A stretch of DNA of 64,000 nt from Apostichopus japonicus (GCF_037975245.1 NC_092567.1:3542214-3606213), one strand, 5' to 3'; positions 50,174-62,689 are shown, numbered from the stretch's first letter. Numbers and translations are program-made. Notes: a model not told the origin generated them from the letters alone.

Positions 50174-51497
50174 TAGTGTTTACACGGGTCCAAAAATCGG
50201 GAACCGGGTACCCGAGGGCCGTTACCCGTCGGGTATCCGGGTACCCGGACAAAATTTGTTTTCCCTCGTGTATCACGATTTTCAAGAAATTACATATTGG
50301 ATGCTGTAATAAATGCATTATATTCTCTACTGACAATGTTTTCATGTTCAAATACGTAGGTGTACGATAAGGTATAAAACCTCCCTCAATAGTTTTTTAT
50401 TTGTTTCTGTTTCTTTCATTAACTTGTTAATAAATTAATTATTTAATTATAATTAGCATTACTACTAACATCGCACTGCCGCCGCTGCTTATGCTAGCTC
50501 GTGCACGTCTTTTGGATCAAACCATATAAACATCCAATTGTTTAGCTCTTAAACAGTTTTTAATACTACTAGTATCTATTATGCACTGCACTGCACATCG
50601 CACTGCCGCCGCTGCTTATGCTAGCTCGTGCACGTCTTTTGGATCAAACCATATAAACATCCAATTGTTTAGCGCTTAAACAGTTTTTAATACTACTAGT
50701 ATCTATTATGCAGGCCCAGGGTTCGCATTAGCCGCGAGATTGCGCGATTCGCGCAATTTGATCGCATTTGGAATAAACGATTAGTAAAAAGCCACTTGCG
50801 ATTACTATTTTTTAGTTATCCCGTCTATAATTCATAAACATCGCGTAAAATTCCATGTCAGCCTTTCCTTCTTTGAAATAAACGAATGAATAAATAATAA
50901 TTTCTTCCACATGGTAGCCTAACACCACACTAAGTCAATGAGAAATCTAGCTAAGCCTAACCATCTGTTTATTTGCTGGAGTTGTGACGCAGTTATAAGA
51001 CGTCCATGGAATACTTTCGTTATTGCTGTTACGTTCGACCACATGGTTGCCTAATACCACATTAAGTCAATGGGGGTAGTCTAGCCTAGCCATCTGTTTA
51101 TTAGCTGAAATTGTGACGCAGTTATAAGATATCTATGGAAAGCTTTCGTTATTGCTGTTATCTTCGAACACATGGTAGCCTAACAACACACTAAGTCAAT
51201 GGGAAATCAGCCTAACCATCGGTTTGCAATTTTTTTTTAAACAATCACACTTTGCGTATGATTCGGGTAATAAATTAGGAACCGGGTAGTATTGCGTCGA
51301 GCGGGCCCCTTCGTTATTGCTGTTATCTTCGACCACATTGTAGCCTAACACCACACTAAGTCAATGGGAAATCTGCCTAACCGTCCGTTTGACAATTTTT
51401 TTTTTTTAAATCACACTTTGCTTGGGATTCGGGTAATAAATTAGGAACCGGGTAGTATCGCGTCGGGCGGGTACCCGGATAACCCGTGCAAACACTA
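50174..51497. mobile_element. hAT-type element, 1,324 bp, with internal tandem duplications
   Basis: The ends TAGTGTTTACACGGGT and ACCCGTGCAAACACTA are inverse with one mismatch. The perfect 8-bp TSD GTATATTC flanks it (50166-50173 and 51498-51505). Subterminal regions are dense in GGGTACCCG-type words. Inside, a ~128-bp unit beginning CATCGCACTGCCGCCGCTGC is duplicated in tandem (50470 and 50597). A ~120-bp unit containing CACACTAAGTCAATG appears four times between 50910 and 51370. No transposase ORF. It sits 190 bp beyond the donor site of the NACHT exon and so probably lies in the following intron. Confidence 0.9.
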
Positions 51498-51685
51498 GTA
51501 TATTCATTAGCTAGGAAAAGCATCCTTCTTCTTTAAACCTAAATGTTTATGATTTAAAGTGGCTGAAATAATAAGTTTTCAATGACAGTCAATGGAAAAC
51601 AAAACTATTATGAAAAAGTAAACGGTTCCTACTTTAGGTGTAGGTAAAAAAATGTAAAAGGCTGTTTATTTATTAGCTAACTTAC

Positions 51686-53181
51686 ATTATTTTTTGATGC
51701 AATCTCCAGCAATTGTGTCGTCGATCTTTGAAGCAGAGCGCTGTCGCCTCTCTGTATCTCAACGGTACTCGAGCAGAGCTCTTTCACCGAATCCATGATG
51801 TCATTGACGTCACCAGTTTGTTCCAGGATACAGAGGATGGCAAACTTATCCCCGTCTGGTAAGCTCTTCAAATGGTTGATGAGTTTCTTTCCAGCATTGG
51901 GATTCAGACCACAGGCAAATCGAAACAGGTATTGAAGATCAAATGGATCTAAGAACCTGAACATATCAGAGAGATCGTGTGCGTTCTTTACAAGAGTGGC
52001 AAGGTGGTGGGCTGCATACCATTCACAGAATAGTTTATGATAAAAACGGACCATCGTTGTAAACAACACATTGTCTCCAGTAGAATCATCGTTCACTTCA
52101 TCTTCTTCAACCAAAATGCCAATTGAAATATACTGGTCATATAATTCTTGCCCGACTCTTTGACGAAATCTAGTCTTAATCCATGACAACTGTTGGATTT
52201 CCTTGTTTAATCCTTCGAAAGCTATTTTGTCTAGCTCATGATGTTCCATTTCATGAAGATATAACTTGTTGCTTCTATTGTCGCCATATTTCTGTTTCAG
52301 ATGGTCGTAAAAACATCTAATCATTTGTTTGAAGAACTGTGTGACAGACTTGAACTTCATGAGGTCTCTCTGATCATGAGCCATGTGGGCAAACATCACG
52401 AATATGAGAGGCACCTGGCAAAGATCAGCAAGGATGGAGTTTTCATTGAGCCGTTGTTTTATTTCTTCCACTGCCTCATCGTTGTTACTAACTACAGCCT
52501 TACGAATATACTCATTCCTAGCTTTGTCATCGAACCCTGTTAGTTTGGCCCCCTTAGTTTCTTTTCTAAGACATTCTGGAAGATATCTTGTCGTTAAACT
52601 GACATCAAAGTCTGCAAACAGTTCCATCTTGATAATCCTGTGTACATCGTCATTATCATTGCTGTCCCTGCCAGGATACTCGTCATATCCATCCAAAATA
52701 ATGTGGACGAACGAGCAACTGTGAATGATCTTTTCAATATCATGTTTGCTAAGACGGGGTTCATGGAAGAGAAGAAATGACTTAATCGCTCTATAGAGAG
52801 ACTTTACACTTCCAAGTTGTCTTAACCGAAGAAGAATTAGTATTTCTACATTGTTCATCGGGGAATCCGATACGCCATTGCACCAATCGTAGGCCAGCTG
52901 AAGGGTTAACGTTGACTTACCATACCCGGGCTCTCCTTGTATAATGCGTCTCTTGGAATTAAACCGAAAGTCAGTATAAATACTTTTGTAAGATTCCAAA
53001 CGCTCCCATGATCCTCTGGTGCCTGGCGTTAGCTCTGGTGCCAGACAAACTTCAACGCCCCCTTCTACAAAGACCTTGTCCACACAAAAAAGTCTATCTT
53101 TTATATATGGTAGGGGTTGAATCGCATCATATTGGCCTTTATATGTCCTTTTGAGACCTTCTATCAGAAATTGTTTCTTCT
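51686..53181 (-). CDS. NACHT exon of an NLR-type innate immune receptor
   Basis: This 1,496-bp exon starts after the acceptor TTTTTTGTTTAG (AG at 53183-53182) and ends at a consensus donor, AAT then GTAAGT (51685-51680). Open frame upstream of 53181 is intron. The 498 complete codons encode a NACHT NTPase. Walker A GEPGYGKST is at about residues 82-90, Walker B IILDGYDEY at about 160-168, and a TTR sensor near 196-198. Late in the exon FYHKLFCEWYAAHHL fits the winged-helix/superhelical region of NLRs. Such proteins oligomerise on ATP binding to form cytosolic immune signalling platforms (family knowledge). The N-terminal death-fold exon and the C-terminal LRR exons were not found nearby. The only LRR exon in the window is 42 kb downstream at 9116-9324. 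All key nucleotide-binding residues are intact, so it may be functional. Confidence 0.9.
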
Positions 53182-54485
53182 CTAAACAAAAAACAGAAAC
53201 AATATGTGTAAATGTTCCATGTAAGAGTAAATTTGACGAACAATAAATTGGTGACACACATGAGAACACGTAAATCTTAATTGTTTATTCGTTACTGATA
53301 ATACAGTTTTGTTACTGTTCTATTTGTTATTAAGACGACAGAGCGGGGGGGGGGGGCTACATGTTTTACCAAAAGGAAGTAAAGATGCACAAATGACAAA
53401 GTCAAAGATTAAGGCATCTACCTTGAAGATCAGGAGTCAGCTCCATTGTCACGTGATTTACTTCAGACAGTCTACGAAGCGTGAAGGGGTCATGTCAGAA
53501 CAGCTCCTGCCCATCGTTTCCGTGAATCAGTTTTTCTTTCTTAAAAATATGAGAAAAATAGGTAATCTAAATAATTACATTATTCTGTTAACTTTCAAAA
53601 TGTATACTACATTGTGTTGTTGTTGCACATGGATGGTTCAATGTTTTATTAATAACCAGACAGCAAACCTGCAGTGTGGTTTCAATGATGCTACAGTACA
53701 TCAATAATCTTACATGAATGTGACACACTAGGCTGTAGGGTATAACCATGATGAACAGCATACCTCAATATAAGCAAAAAGCATTGAGATCATCTAACAA
53801 CACAATATTCACATTGGCACCTAAAGACCGAGATGAAAACTTTTCTTGTATTCAACATAGAGATTGATCGCTACCAAAGACAACTGGCTTCTTCCACTCT
53901 ATGTGGTACACCTACTGTACAAGCCGTACATTAAACATGCGTCAGTCAAATGTTAAGCCCCCTCCCAGGTCCCCAAGATTTTGCGTCTGATTTGCCTTTG
54001 AAACATCAAACCAGGCAATAGTTAATTTTCGTAAACAGCGCCTGGTCATTTCCCCAACGTTACTACATCCAAACCTAAAGTTTTTATTTGGCACTGAATC
54101 TTGACAATTGCAAAAATACGCCGGAAAAGTTAACAATGGTACAGTAGCAAAGGTACAGTAACATATAGATTATTCAAATTGATATCATTCCAACACATTA
54201 AGCACATGTACAAACAGTACAACGTTTCATTACACACCTTTGTGCACAGGCATGTATGCAGCTACGTACAGTAATTTACCGACACACTTAAGTCAATGGA
54301 GATTTGGTCGAAACTTCTTGATTCATCTACGGATGCCCTTTAGCTAATTTCCAATTGCCAACAGCCTCTCCTATTAATGAGGCGTAACACACATGTACAG
54401 TAATATCATAGGCTGCACTGTGGGAGATACTGTACAATAGATTATAAAACAAGGTTTCCACAAGTTGACCACTGGTGACATTTGA
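53182..54485. other. Upstream intron or flank of the NACHT exon
   Basis: A G run lies at 53345-53356. The rest is intron-like. Death, DED or CARD exons were looked for on the minus strand and not recognised. Possible splice sites (for example CAAG/GTAGATG near 53430, minus) do not bound a convincing open segment. Confidence 0.4.
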
Positions 54486-54489
54486 ACTC

Positions 54490-54850
54490 CGCAAAAAACA
54501 AAAGGATTGTTGAACTAACTACATACTTTATAAGAGGTTGGTCCAAGCTTCCCTTCTTGAAATATCATGTTTACGATGTTCACAGTTTGACCCATGGTGA
54601 CCCCAACCTTTGACCTCCACAAAAATCCATAGATATCTTGGGCTCAATGTGACACAACTACATACTAAATATGAGATTGGTCCAAGCTTCCCTTCTGGAG
54701 ATATCGTCATTACAAGGTTTCACAGCTTGACCCCTAATGACATTTTGCCTCTAAAGGCAGTAGGCTTTTTCTACTCAAGTTGGTACGTTTACACACCAAA
54801 TATGATATTGGTCCAAACTTATATTCTAGACATATCCTGTTTCCAAGTAA
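54490..54850. repeat. Degenerate tandem repeat with TTGGTCCAAGCTTCCCTTCT and TGACC motifs
   Basis: Units of roughly 120 bp repeat GGTCCAAGCTTCCCTTCT, GATATC and CAGTTTGACCC/GCTTGACCCC, TACATACTAAATATGAG. Three partial copies begin at about 54537, 54670 and 54810. A related patch is at 33040-33130. Such repeats are frequent in introns of marine invertebrates; the origin is unknown to me. Confidence 0.65.
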
Positions 54851-54879
54851 GGTTTCACACACACTCATCTGCCGGTGTG

Positions 54880-55070
54880 ACAGTACAGAGTGTCCCCCTG
54901 TACAAAGTGTCTCCGCGGACACTTTGTACCAGCATATTTAGTCCGGTCGGACATTATCTGCTGAAAATTGTGTCCCACCCTCACAGCAAATATAGTCCCA
55001 CCGGACGAAATGTCCTGGTACAGAATGTCCGCAAATACTTCATAGCATATTTTGTCCCGCATAAAATTTA
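54880..55070. repeat. Cluster of GGACA/TGTCC quasi-palindromes
   Basis: Motifs of the type TACAAAGTGTC-N-GACACTTTGTA follow each other: GTACAAAGTGTC pairs with GACACTTTGTAC around 54901-54930, followed by looser versions (AGTCCGGTCGGACA, AGTCCCACCGGACGAAATGTCC). The same design recurs at 60965-61190. Confidence 0.6.
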
Positions 55071-57369
55071 AGCATTTCGACATTCAAAAGGCAATTGAGT
55101 TCATTATATCAATAATTAGAGCAGATGCATATATCAGAGTTAAATGTTACAGGAAATAAATGAGACGTTGTGCGTTGCTGCAAAACAAAAAATAGAACGG
55201 GAAAAAAAAAGAAGAAAAAGAAACAAGTCTTCCATCTGTAAAAGATGTTAATCATGTTTTGTTGTGATTGCTGCTATTTCATCCTCCGTATATGTTGCAT
55301 GTTGTATTCGGCAACTACATTGCGTTCATAGTCATCTTTACAGAGGGAGAGATAGTATAAACCTAACTCCCCCCCCCCAAACGGAGGGTGGGTACGGGAT
55401 AGGGAATGCAACAGCTACAACAAAAAATGATAATTGCAAGGTAAAATATTATGAACTTTAGGAGTCCAAACTTCATTGTTGCCGTATTTCCCTAACACAC
55501 AGTGGGTAAGTTTTGGCAAGTATGGTAACTGTACTTCATGGGTCTACGAGAGTTGCCTAGCCAATATGAAATTTCATCCGTGCGTAAAGCTCATTATAGG
55601 ACGGCAACCGAGGGTGTTTTCAAGTTACATTCTAAACGAAATCGGCAACGCTGTATACAAAACTCAGGCCCATACACATAATTTTGAGTGCAAGGATAAG
55701 GGGGGGGGGGGGAGTTGGAATGGTAAGTTATCAAATTTGTGTCCTGGGGAGGGGTCTTCTTAATTAAGTCTGTGACCTATCTGTGATGAGTTCCAAAATA
55801 TTTTTGCTTGCTAATAACAACCATGAAGTAGCTGGAAGATACTTCTCTGACCTTGAAAATGTCAACACTGCCCTAATTGCTTGACACCTATTTATTGACT
55901 TTCATTACTACTTTATTGTTTACTTTTTTACCCTTCCTTATTATTTGTCACTCAATCGTCGAGTCAAGGTTTTCTCCCTCTCAACAGGGTGGAAGGCCAT
56001 TCCCCCACCCCCTGCCCCCTAAGCCTAATGAGATGGCCATGCGCGAAGCAAATCTTCATTTGTATAGACAAATGGCATTCCAGGCAATTCCAGTGATAAA
56101 GGTTCGTTGTTTCTTATTATGAATGTTTCTTATTGGACAAAAGTGGTTCAAATTAGAAAAGATATATTAGATATATATCCTCTAGATATATTATCCTCTT
56201 CAAAAGAGCTGCAAAACATACAGGAAACAAAACAAAGCCAAACAAGGGAAAGAATAAAGCAAATAGGACAGAGCAGGATGCAATATGCTAGATTTTTTGT
56301 CTCATCATGTTTCTCACACCTTAAATATGTCATTCTTGTAGAGAAAAGTTTGTTTAAAGAAAGTTAATATAGTAAAAATCAAAACATGAAATTGGATGAT
56401 AGTCATGCACAAACACAATATTCTGAATCTATATCAGACTGGGCAAAGAGTGAAAAATGATTATACATGGGATCAGGGAGCCAGGAGCCGGGGGGGGGGG
56501 CACTGTCTGTACATACTATTTTTAAAATGGCATCCCATATCTTTTTATAGCACGGTTAACAATAAAGAATCTCAATAAATAGTATTGATAACATACTAAC
56601 ACATCATATGTTTTTAAGTGATATGGCCGGTGTGTATCGGTTTATAGCATAACGAGTGGTGGTTGTGGAATGAGAAAATGTCCCTCTGATGTTGTGTGCC
56701 CACCCCCACTTCCTACCCCCTGCATGGGGAAATTTAACTGGAATGATGACTCTCCCTTTGTAGCTCTGATGCAACTAAAGATAATCCATGCTTTCTAGAG
56801 CATCCTTCAAGCAGGGAGGTATTGCTTGATTAGAATGATATACTACTGTCACTCTTCTTCAAACAATATGTACTTGAAACTCTCATAATCCACATGAAGA
56901 ACATCCTCTTTAGAGTTTGGTAAAGACCTCAATAAAACCATGCAGAAGTTTCCCTATTAGAATTCCCCCCTTGAACTGCTTTCCACAAACAGTAGGATTA
57001 CCTATAAAATGCTTTAATGTGCAACTTGATACCGTCAAAAGTTAAATCTTGATCGCTAAGACTTACACAGAAATCCATAACAGCAAAAGTTACAACAGGA
57101 AGCAGAATATGGTCGGTTATATGTTGTACTATGAGAACTTATCTTGAACACAATTTCCAGAACCAAGAAACACGCCTTCGTATTTGTTATTTAATGAAGT
57201 AATGAGGTGATAAAGAATTTCGAGCGTCACATCCCTTCGACTACGACTGGCAGTGAAAAGTCAATGGCCTGTCTTTGCTTAAACGTATAGCAGCCGACGC
57301 AATTTTCTCTCATGATATGTTAGAGTGAAAGACAAGATTATTGAACAAGTTAACTGCTAAGAAAATCGT
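55071..57369. other. Non-coding stretch with G-rich tracts
   Basis: G/C runs lie at 55370-55378, 55701-55712 and 56490-56499. Frames up to 96 codons (55476-55763, 56107-56367) show no domain. This DNA lies 3' of the integrase exons; no further exon of that gene was recognised. Confidence 0.4.
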
Positions 57370-60300
57370 CTAGACATGTCTTCTGTTAACCTCATATATA
57401 CTCCCTCCATTGGTGGTCAGGGATGAGATATCAGTACAACCAAATCTGTGCAAAATAAAAGTTGAAAGCAATATTATGAGTAGTGAATACCACACTGTAA
57501 GTCATATATAAAATAAATTATCATCTTGAAAGGTTATGTGTAAGCTTCACTACAAAGATAATTAACATTCACCATGTTGGTTAAGTGTAGACTGTATAGT
57601 GTACAACTGAACTATGCTTAGGCATTGAGTTAATTGGATGATCTTTTATTGTGACACCTACATGTTTATGGGATTACTGGCTCCATTTTATTAATTGGAG
57701 ATTGCATGTCATAATTTTGGCGCTATATTGTTTAGTTCACTACCAAACCTGAAAAGTTTTAACCACATGAGCCAATACAACATTTGTGACATATTAATTA
57801 AATTTAATATCAGAAATTTATCAAATTAGAGTAAGCTAGGATACAACAGAAATTTGATGCCTTTTGGTGCTCTATTGATGTATGTGTGCATGGTCTGACT
57901 GTTTAATGCCAATCAAGTATTAATTGTCCTGAATCAGGATCCATGGGGGTTCAAAACACCCTCTGTATGACCCAAATGCAAAAACAAATAATGCTAGCTT
58001 ATATTATAGTAAAATGTACTATTATACATCATTTTGCATCAAGAGACCTAAACATTGCCTTATTTTGCCAAAGAAAAAGGGGTCCCTCTCCCATGTTTCA
58101 AGAAATATCCCCCACCACACACACAAACACATTTAGCAATTTTCCACAACGGACCTAACAGAGAAATGGTACCAAAACTCAGTTGATACATTATCTCTCT
58201 TATCTTGTCGAAATTCTTGTCAAAACAGCCAAGTAGTAATAAGTTCACACTTTCTAAACAGAAAAGTTCCCTGTGGTTACAATATCAAACTGTCCAGCAC
58301 CTTTTTGAATAACAACACACAATAGGTGGTGTCTAGCTGTGGAATGTGGTCTTAATTATTTACTCATCATTTGTTTGAACATATAAACTGTGTCTGCTGC
58401 AGTGAAACATATCCAGCCAAAATCACTTTTTGGGGATGTAAATCAAATGACGACAATTGTCAGGCTATATGCTACTTAAGAACCAGAATTGGAAACTTTG
58501 CAAGTAAATATAGGAACAAAAACTATGTACATAAAAACTTGTTAATGGGGACTTAACCTGCAAAGATTTACAGTACACTTTCTCGGTTCTCACCTACCTT
58601 CGTGACCTTTCTGTATGCTTAATACCTAGTTGGAAATAATTTATACTCAAACACAGCATTCTGCCATGCACTATAAGTTATTTGCATGGTACAAATAACA
58701 GATATGATGCCATTCATATTGGAACTAACTACAGAAAATAATTCACTTTTTAAGACATGCTTACCTCATCATCACATCAGTAATGCAATAAGAAGTTGAT
58801 GCTGCAGTCTTGTCAGGCACTGCCTTAGTCTCAGGCCACTTTGAATAGAAGTCAGACAGTGTTATGATGTACAGTCGCTTGGTAGCTGTCACTGGTAGAG
58901 GACCAATAAGATCTACACCAACCTGTTAAGAAAGAAGACAGCATTTAGGTGCTAATTTCAAAAACAATTACAAGTTGCAGGCTTTGCCTTGACTGTTGTT
59001 CTATTCCATTGCTTCATTCTGTACACAGATCTAGATAAACACAGTGGGATATCTGATCGAAACAGGGTGTTGGTGGATTTAGGCCAATTATTTTTACCTT
59101 GCAAACATGAAAATGTAACTTACACCATACTGTACCATATATTTACAATCTCTTCAACCACTAAACCAGAAAAATGATACACCACTTTTTGCAACTTACA
59201 ATTATATTCCTATATTGATGGTTGCTCTGCAGTTAGGCCAGAGTGTGGCTTAAAGGTATGCTGTATAGGCCTTAAATATGCCAAATTTTCACTATGGACA
59301 AAATTCTTAAAGTATGTTTATTTCCCTGGAGGAAATTCACCTCACTGGGACATTCAATATCTCGTGTCATCATTTAGAATGTCTGAGCACAATTTAAAGG
59401 GTTATTACCCCTTGAAAAGTACTTTTTGAAAACTTTTAGCAATTAAAGTGCCCAAAATTGAAGGCCAATACAGACTACCTTTAAACTTGTAAATGTTGAA
59501 TTTGTCCAGAAAGAGTGACATTAACTATACTAAACCTTCACTGTATACTGCGGACATCTTGTGCAATTAAAACAGATTGAGAATTTACCTGTTTCCATAA
59601 TCCAGTTACAGGAATGCTATGGAGACTTGTTCGTAGGTCTACAGGACAATGACGCTTTGACATCCTGTTGAAAATAACTTGTTACATCAACGTTGATAGT
59701 TTTCCAATAGAATCTAGACATAATCTGTTGTCTGGTTTATCTATGCAAGGATGAACACCTTCAAAGAGATAAGAAAATTCATGATCAAGGAGATATCATG
59801 TTTTTTTGCCCACCCCCCCCCCAAAAAAAAACAAACAAACAAACAAACACACACAAATATATGGGCTGCAGAATTGGTAGTTCTAGCTGAAGTGCCTTAA
59901 AATTGAATTACAACTCTATATCGGTGTTTGAAATGGAATATTCCCATTATTGTACATATTGCATGGCCACTATTTGGGTCTATAGATATTTAAGGAGTTT
60001 TCTTCTGCAGTGAGGTTTGGCATGTAGAGAATATGCCACACCTAAAAAAAGTACTATCAGGCCTTCAATATCTGTTCTTACCAACCAAAATTAATGAACG
60101 TGAATTTGTTATGTACAGTATTAGTGCCACTTCCCTCTAGAAGTAGGCTAGACTATGTGCTATAGTCCGATAATATCATTTTATAGTGTCCCATGCATGC
60201 ACACCAGACTAGCGCTGTAAGCTTTAGTGATCTGTTGTTATCTTTTATGATAGGCAGGGCGATAAAAGGTAGAAATTTATAATAATTTTCACAAAAATTT

Positions 60301-61394
60301 GTTAAGACAATTGGGTAAACAAAACGAAAAGAAATAGGCCCTAATAACTTTGTTCATGCACTTACAACTTTGCTCAAGCATACAACTGATTATAATGTTG
60401 CATAAGCAACTGCTTGACTTTTGCGAATGAGTTTTTACAACTAACCAAACGTGGTAAAAGAATATCATGATTTGTGCACCAATCAGTCCTAGAGGCATGG
60501 TTATAGTTTAACTGTGGGATGGCCGTTCACCATTTAACAACCAATACCATATTGTGTATCCTATACTGTAAGTTACAGACATTACCTTATACAGTAGATG
60601 TCACTAGTCAGTATGAGCTGCCTCGATTTGGGCGAGTTGAGAAGCCCTAGATAGCAAAACTTTCCTTCAATTCGGTACGCAAGAGTTCCATTTTCAGCCA
60701 GTCTGAAAGACTGACTTTGTCTCCGTAAGATCCTTCTCTATTTTATTCTTGTAAACCCACTTGGATAGCTCTCATCTCTTAGAATATCTGCAATTTGTCT
60801 CACGTTTTCTGTTAGCTTTTCCAATTTTGGTTGTCGCACGACTTTACTGCAAAATATACGGAAGCCGAAATGCGATAGTTTGCTAATAATACGGATACTG
60901 CCAGAGTCCATTACTAATTAAATTTTTGCTACTCGAACGTACATGCTAATGCGGACGTAGTGTTCAGGGGGACACAATTTACAACCAAATATACGACCAA
61001 CAAATAATGTCCACCCTCGTTTCATCATAGCATAAACTGTCCTGGGAGACAGTCTGTACCAACTGGCCTTGTACAAAAGGTCCGGGAGACTAAATGTACT
61101 GGTAAATTCAGTATAAACTGTCCCAGTGGGACTGGGACAGTTTATACTGAATATGGAATATTTGCGACAGTTTGTACTTTATACTTGTAAGCGCAGATAA
61201 TTTAATATATAAAGCAGTAATATCTATCCACCGGGATATCTCTTACAAGAGAGTAAAAGAAGACAAAAATGGTTAATCTTATGTTAAACTGCTATTTTGT
61301 GGAACCTAAAGAGAAAAGTAAATGGTCTGAAACTGACTTACGAGTTGCCCTTCATGTCTTCATCTAGTCCTTGATTGTGTAGTGATGAGTTCAT
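57370..61394 (-). pseudogene. Five-exon retroelement-type integrase gene, disrupted
   Basis: Five minus-strand segments join with matching phases: 61394-61342 (ATG start, 17 codons plus 2 bases), 60846-60586, 59664-59589, 58922-58765 and 57445-57370. Donors are GTAAGT, GTAATG, GTAAAT and GTAAGC; acceptors end CAG. Exon 2 encodes a region rich in Arg/Lys, then FRLAENGTLAYRIEG, as in the N-terminus of gypsy/Ginger-type integrases. Exon 3 ends SLHSIPVTGLWKQ. Exon 4 continues VGVDLIGPLP, then YSKWPETKAVPDK, the start of the integrase (rve) core with the first catalytic Asp. Defects: an in-frame TAG in exon 2 (60740-60738), no recognisable HHCC zinc-binding motif, no DQG motif in exon 5 (TTNGG instead) and a stop 24 codons into exon 5. 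The introns indicate a host-type gene or intron-bearing transposon such as the GIN/Ginger lineage (inference). A functional diverged short protein is unlikely. Confidence 0.75.
60965..61190. repeat. Hairpin-rich repeat with perfect 22-bp stem at 61106-61152
   Basis: 61106-61127 pairs perfectly with 61131-61152 around a GGG loop (stem end ATTCAGTATAAACTGTCCC). Neighbouring words GGGAGACAGTCTGTACC, TTGTACAAAAGGTCCGGGAG and GCGACAGTTTGTAC share the TGTCC/GGACA style of 54880-55070. It lies in the first intron of the integrase relic. Confidence 0.75.
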
Positions 61395-62239
61395 CTGCAG
61401 CTTTGTCCTGCTGTCAATTTGTTAAGAAAATTCCCGTAAATAGCCTTGTGTAAAAAAAAAACTTCAACAATATAGACAGTTTCTTTCATTGTGTGCCGTT
61501 TAAAGAAGGTGCAATTCCATGTTCAGTACACTTGCCTAAAATCATCATAACGGTGATCGTAGAAAAAACGAATTTAGTACAGAAACATTCCCAATACCAA
61601 ATGTACGCATACTGTACAACATATGTTTTCCTTAAAGGAATTTTTTGGCAGTCAATTGGGTATATGTAGAAAAACTCCATACAGTATTTTTTGTTCATAC
61701 TGGCATTTCATACTGACAGTCCAACTGTAGTTCAGGGATTTTCTATCCTATGATTCAGGAGAAGGGAAATGTTAACGTCATGCCAACTTCATCTAATATA
61801 TACTTTGAACAGTGGAGACCGATGGGCGACTGTAACTTCATCGCGACACATCATTTAAGGAGCTGCAGAGACACTATCATTGGAAAGCTACATTGTAGCG
61901 AGGAGAGGTAACATTTCTAAAAATAAAATAGCAATTGAGATGAAAAATTCCCAGTGAAGTATTAAAAGTTAGCAATCATTTGAAGATTTAAAACATTCTA
62001 GAATTCCCTAACTAGGTTTTCTTCATAATTATGTTGTTCTGAAATAAAGTTTTGGAATCACAGCCATACGCAAAGTCTGTACACATTCCAGTGTACTGTA
62101 TCAAGTATCAAGGCCAAGCTTAGAGGGAGATCTTTTGTGTGCACATCCATTCGCACAGTCTGTTCACATTCCTGTGTATTGTCTCATGGCCAAGCTAAGA
62201 GAACTGGGATCTGATCGATTCTGACCAATGTGCCGCATT
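61395..62239. other. Non-coding stretch upstream of the integrase relic
   Basis: There is no recognised gene. The direct motif CACATTCCAGTGTACTGT / CACATTCCTGTGTATTGT recurs at 62085 and 62166 with AAGGCCAAGCTTAGAG / ATGGCCAAGCTAAGAG, a short ~80-bp tandem duplication. Confidence 0.4.
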
Positions 62240-62520
62240 GACGTCACTTCTCGACATAAGTCAGAGTTAGACTCAAATTTTCTGGCAGTACGGGCCAACA
62301 TTTCAACCACTCTATCACAGAAACTAACATTCATCACAGGACAAGGCTTAGGGCGATTGAAAGACAAACAAGAGCCCAAGGGCACTACGGAGTATTTATT
62401 GTTCCTTGCTTGTAAGGAATATTTACAAGGAAGCAGCACTGTTCTAACATTGTTATGTGGTCCGATGTACACACAATATTATTGCCAAAATATGTCACAA
62501 ATCAACTGTTGGTCCTATTG
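62240..62520 (-). repeat. Possible degenerate tRNA-derived SINE
   Basis: On the minus strand an A-box-like TGATAGAGTGG (62317-62307) is followed by GTTGGCCCG and a weak B-box-like AATTTGAGTCT (62279-62269). The spacing fits a tRNA head, but the B box is poor. Overlapping ORFs on both strands (62164-62521) carry no domain. Confidence 0.3.
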
Positions 62521-62689
62521 AGAACCTGTTGAGGGCCAGGCGACTGATATAGGCAAGAGTTGGCTTTTTTTTACAGAACTCACAGAATCATCCTAACTGT
62601 TCTTATTAAGAATTTTAACAAAACCAAACGAAACCTTGATCTCTAATAACTTTGCACACGAAGGTTGCAGAGGAGTCAACTTATGTACA

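Noticed and set aside
51686-53269. Taking the ATG at 53269 as the start of the NLR protein
   Set aside because: A strong acceptor (TTTGTTTAG) at about 53182 precedes the conserved part, and the first 29 codons look like intron translation.
55476-56367. Plus-strand frames 3' of the integrase relic
   Set aside because: Low-complexity or G-tract content, no splice context and no known domain.
62164-62521. Overlapping ~100-codon frames on both strands
   Set aside because: They coincide with a probable SINE-like repeat and carry no domain.
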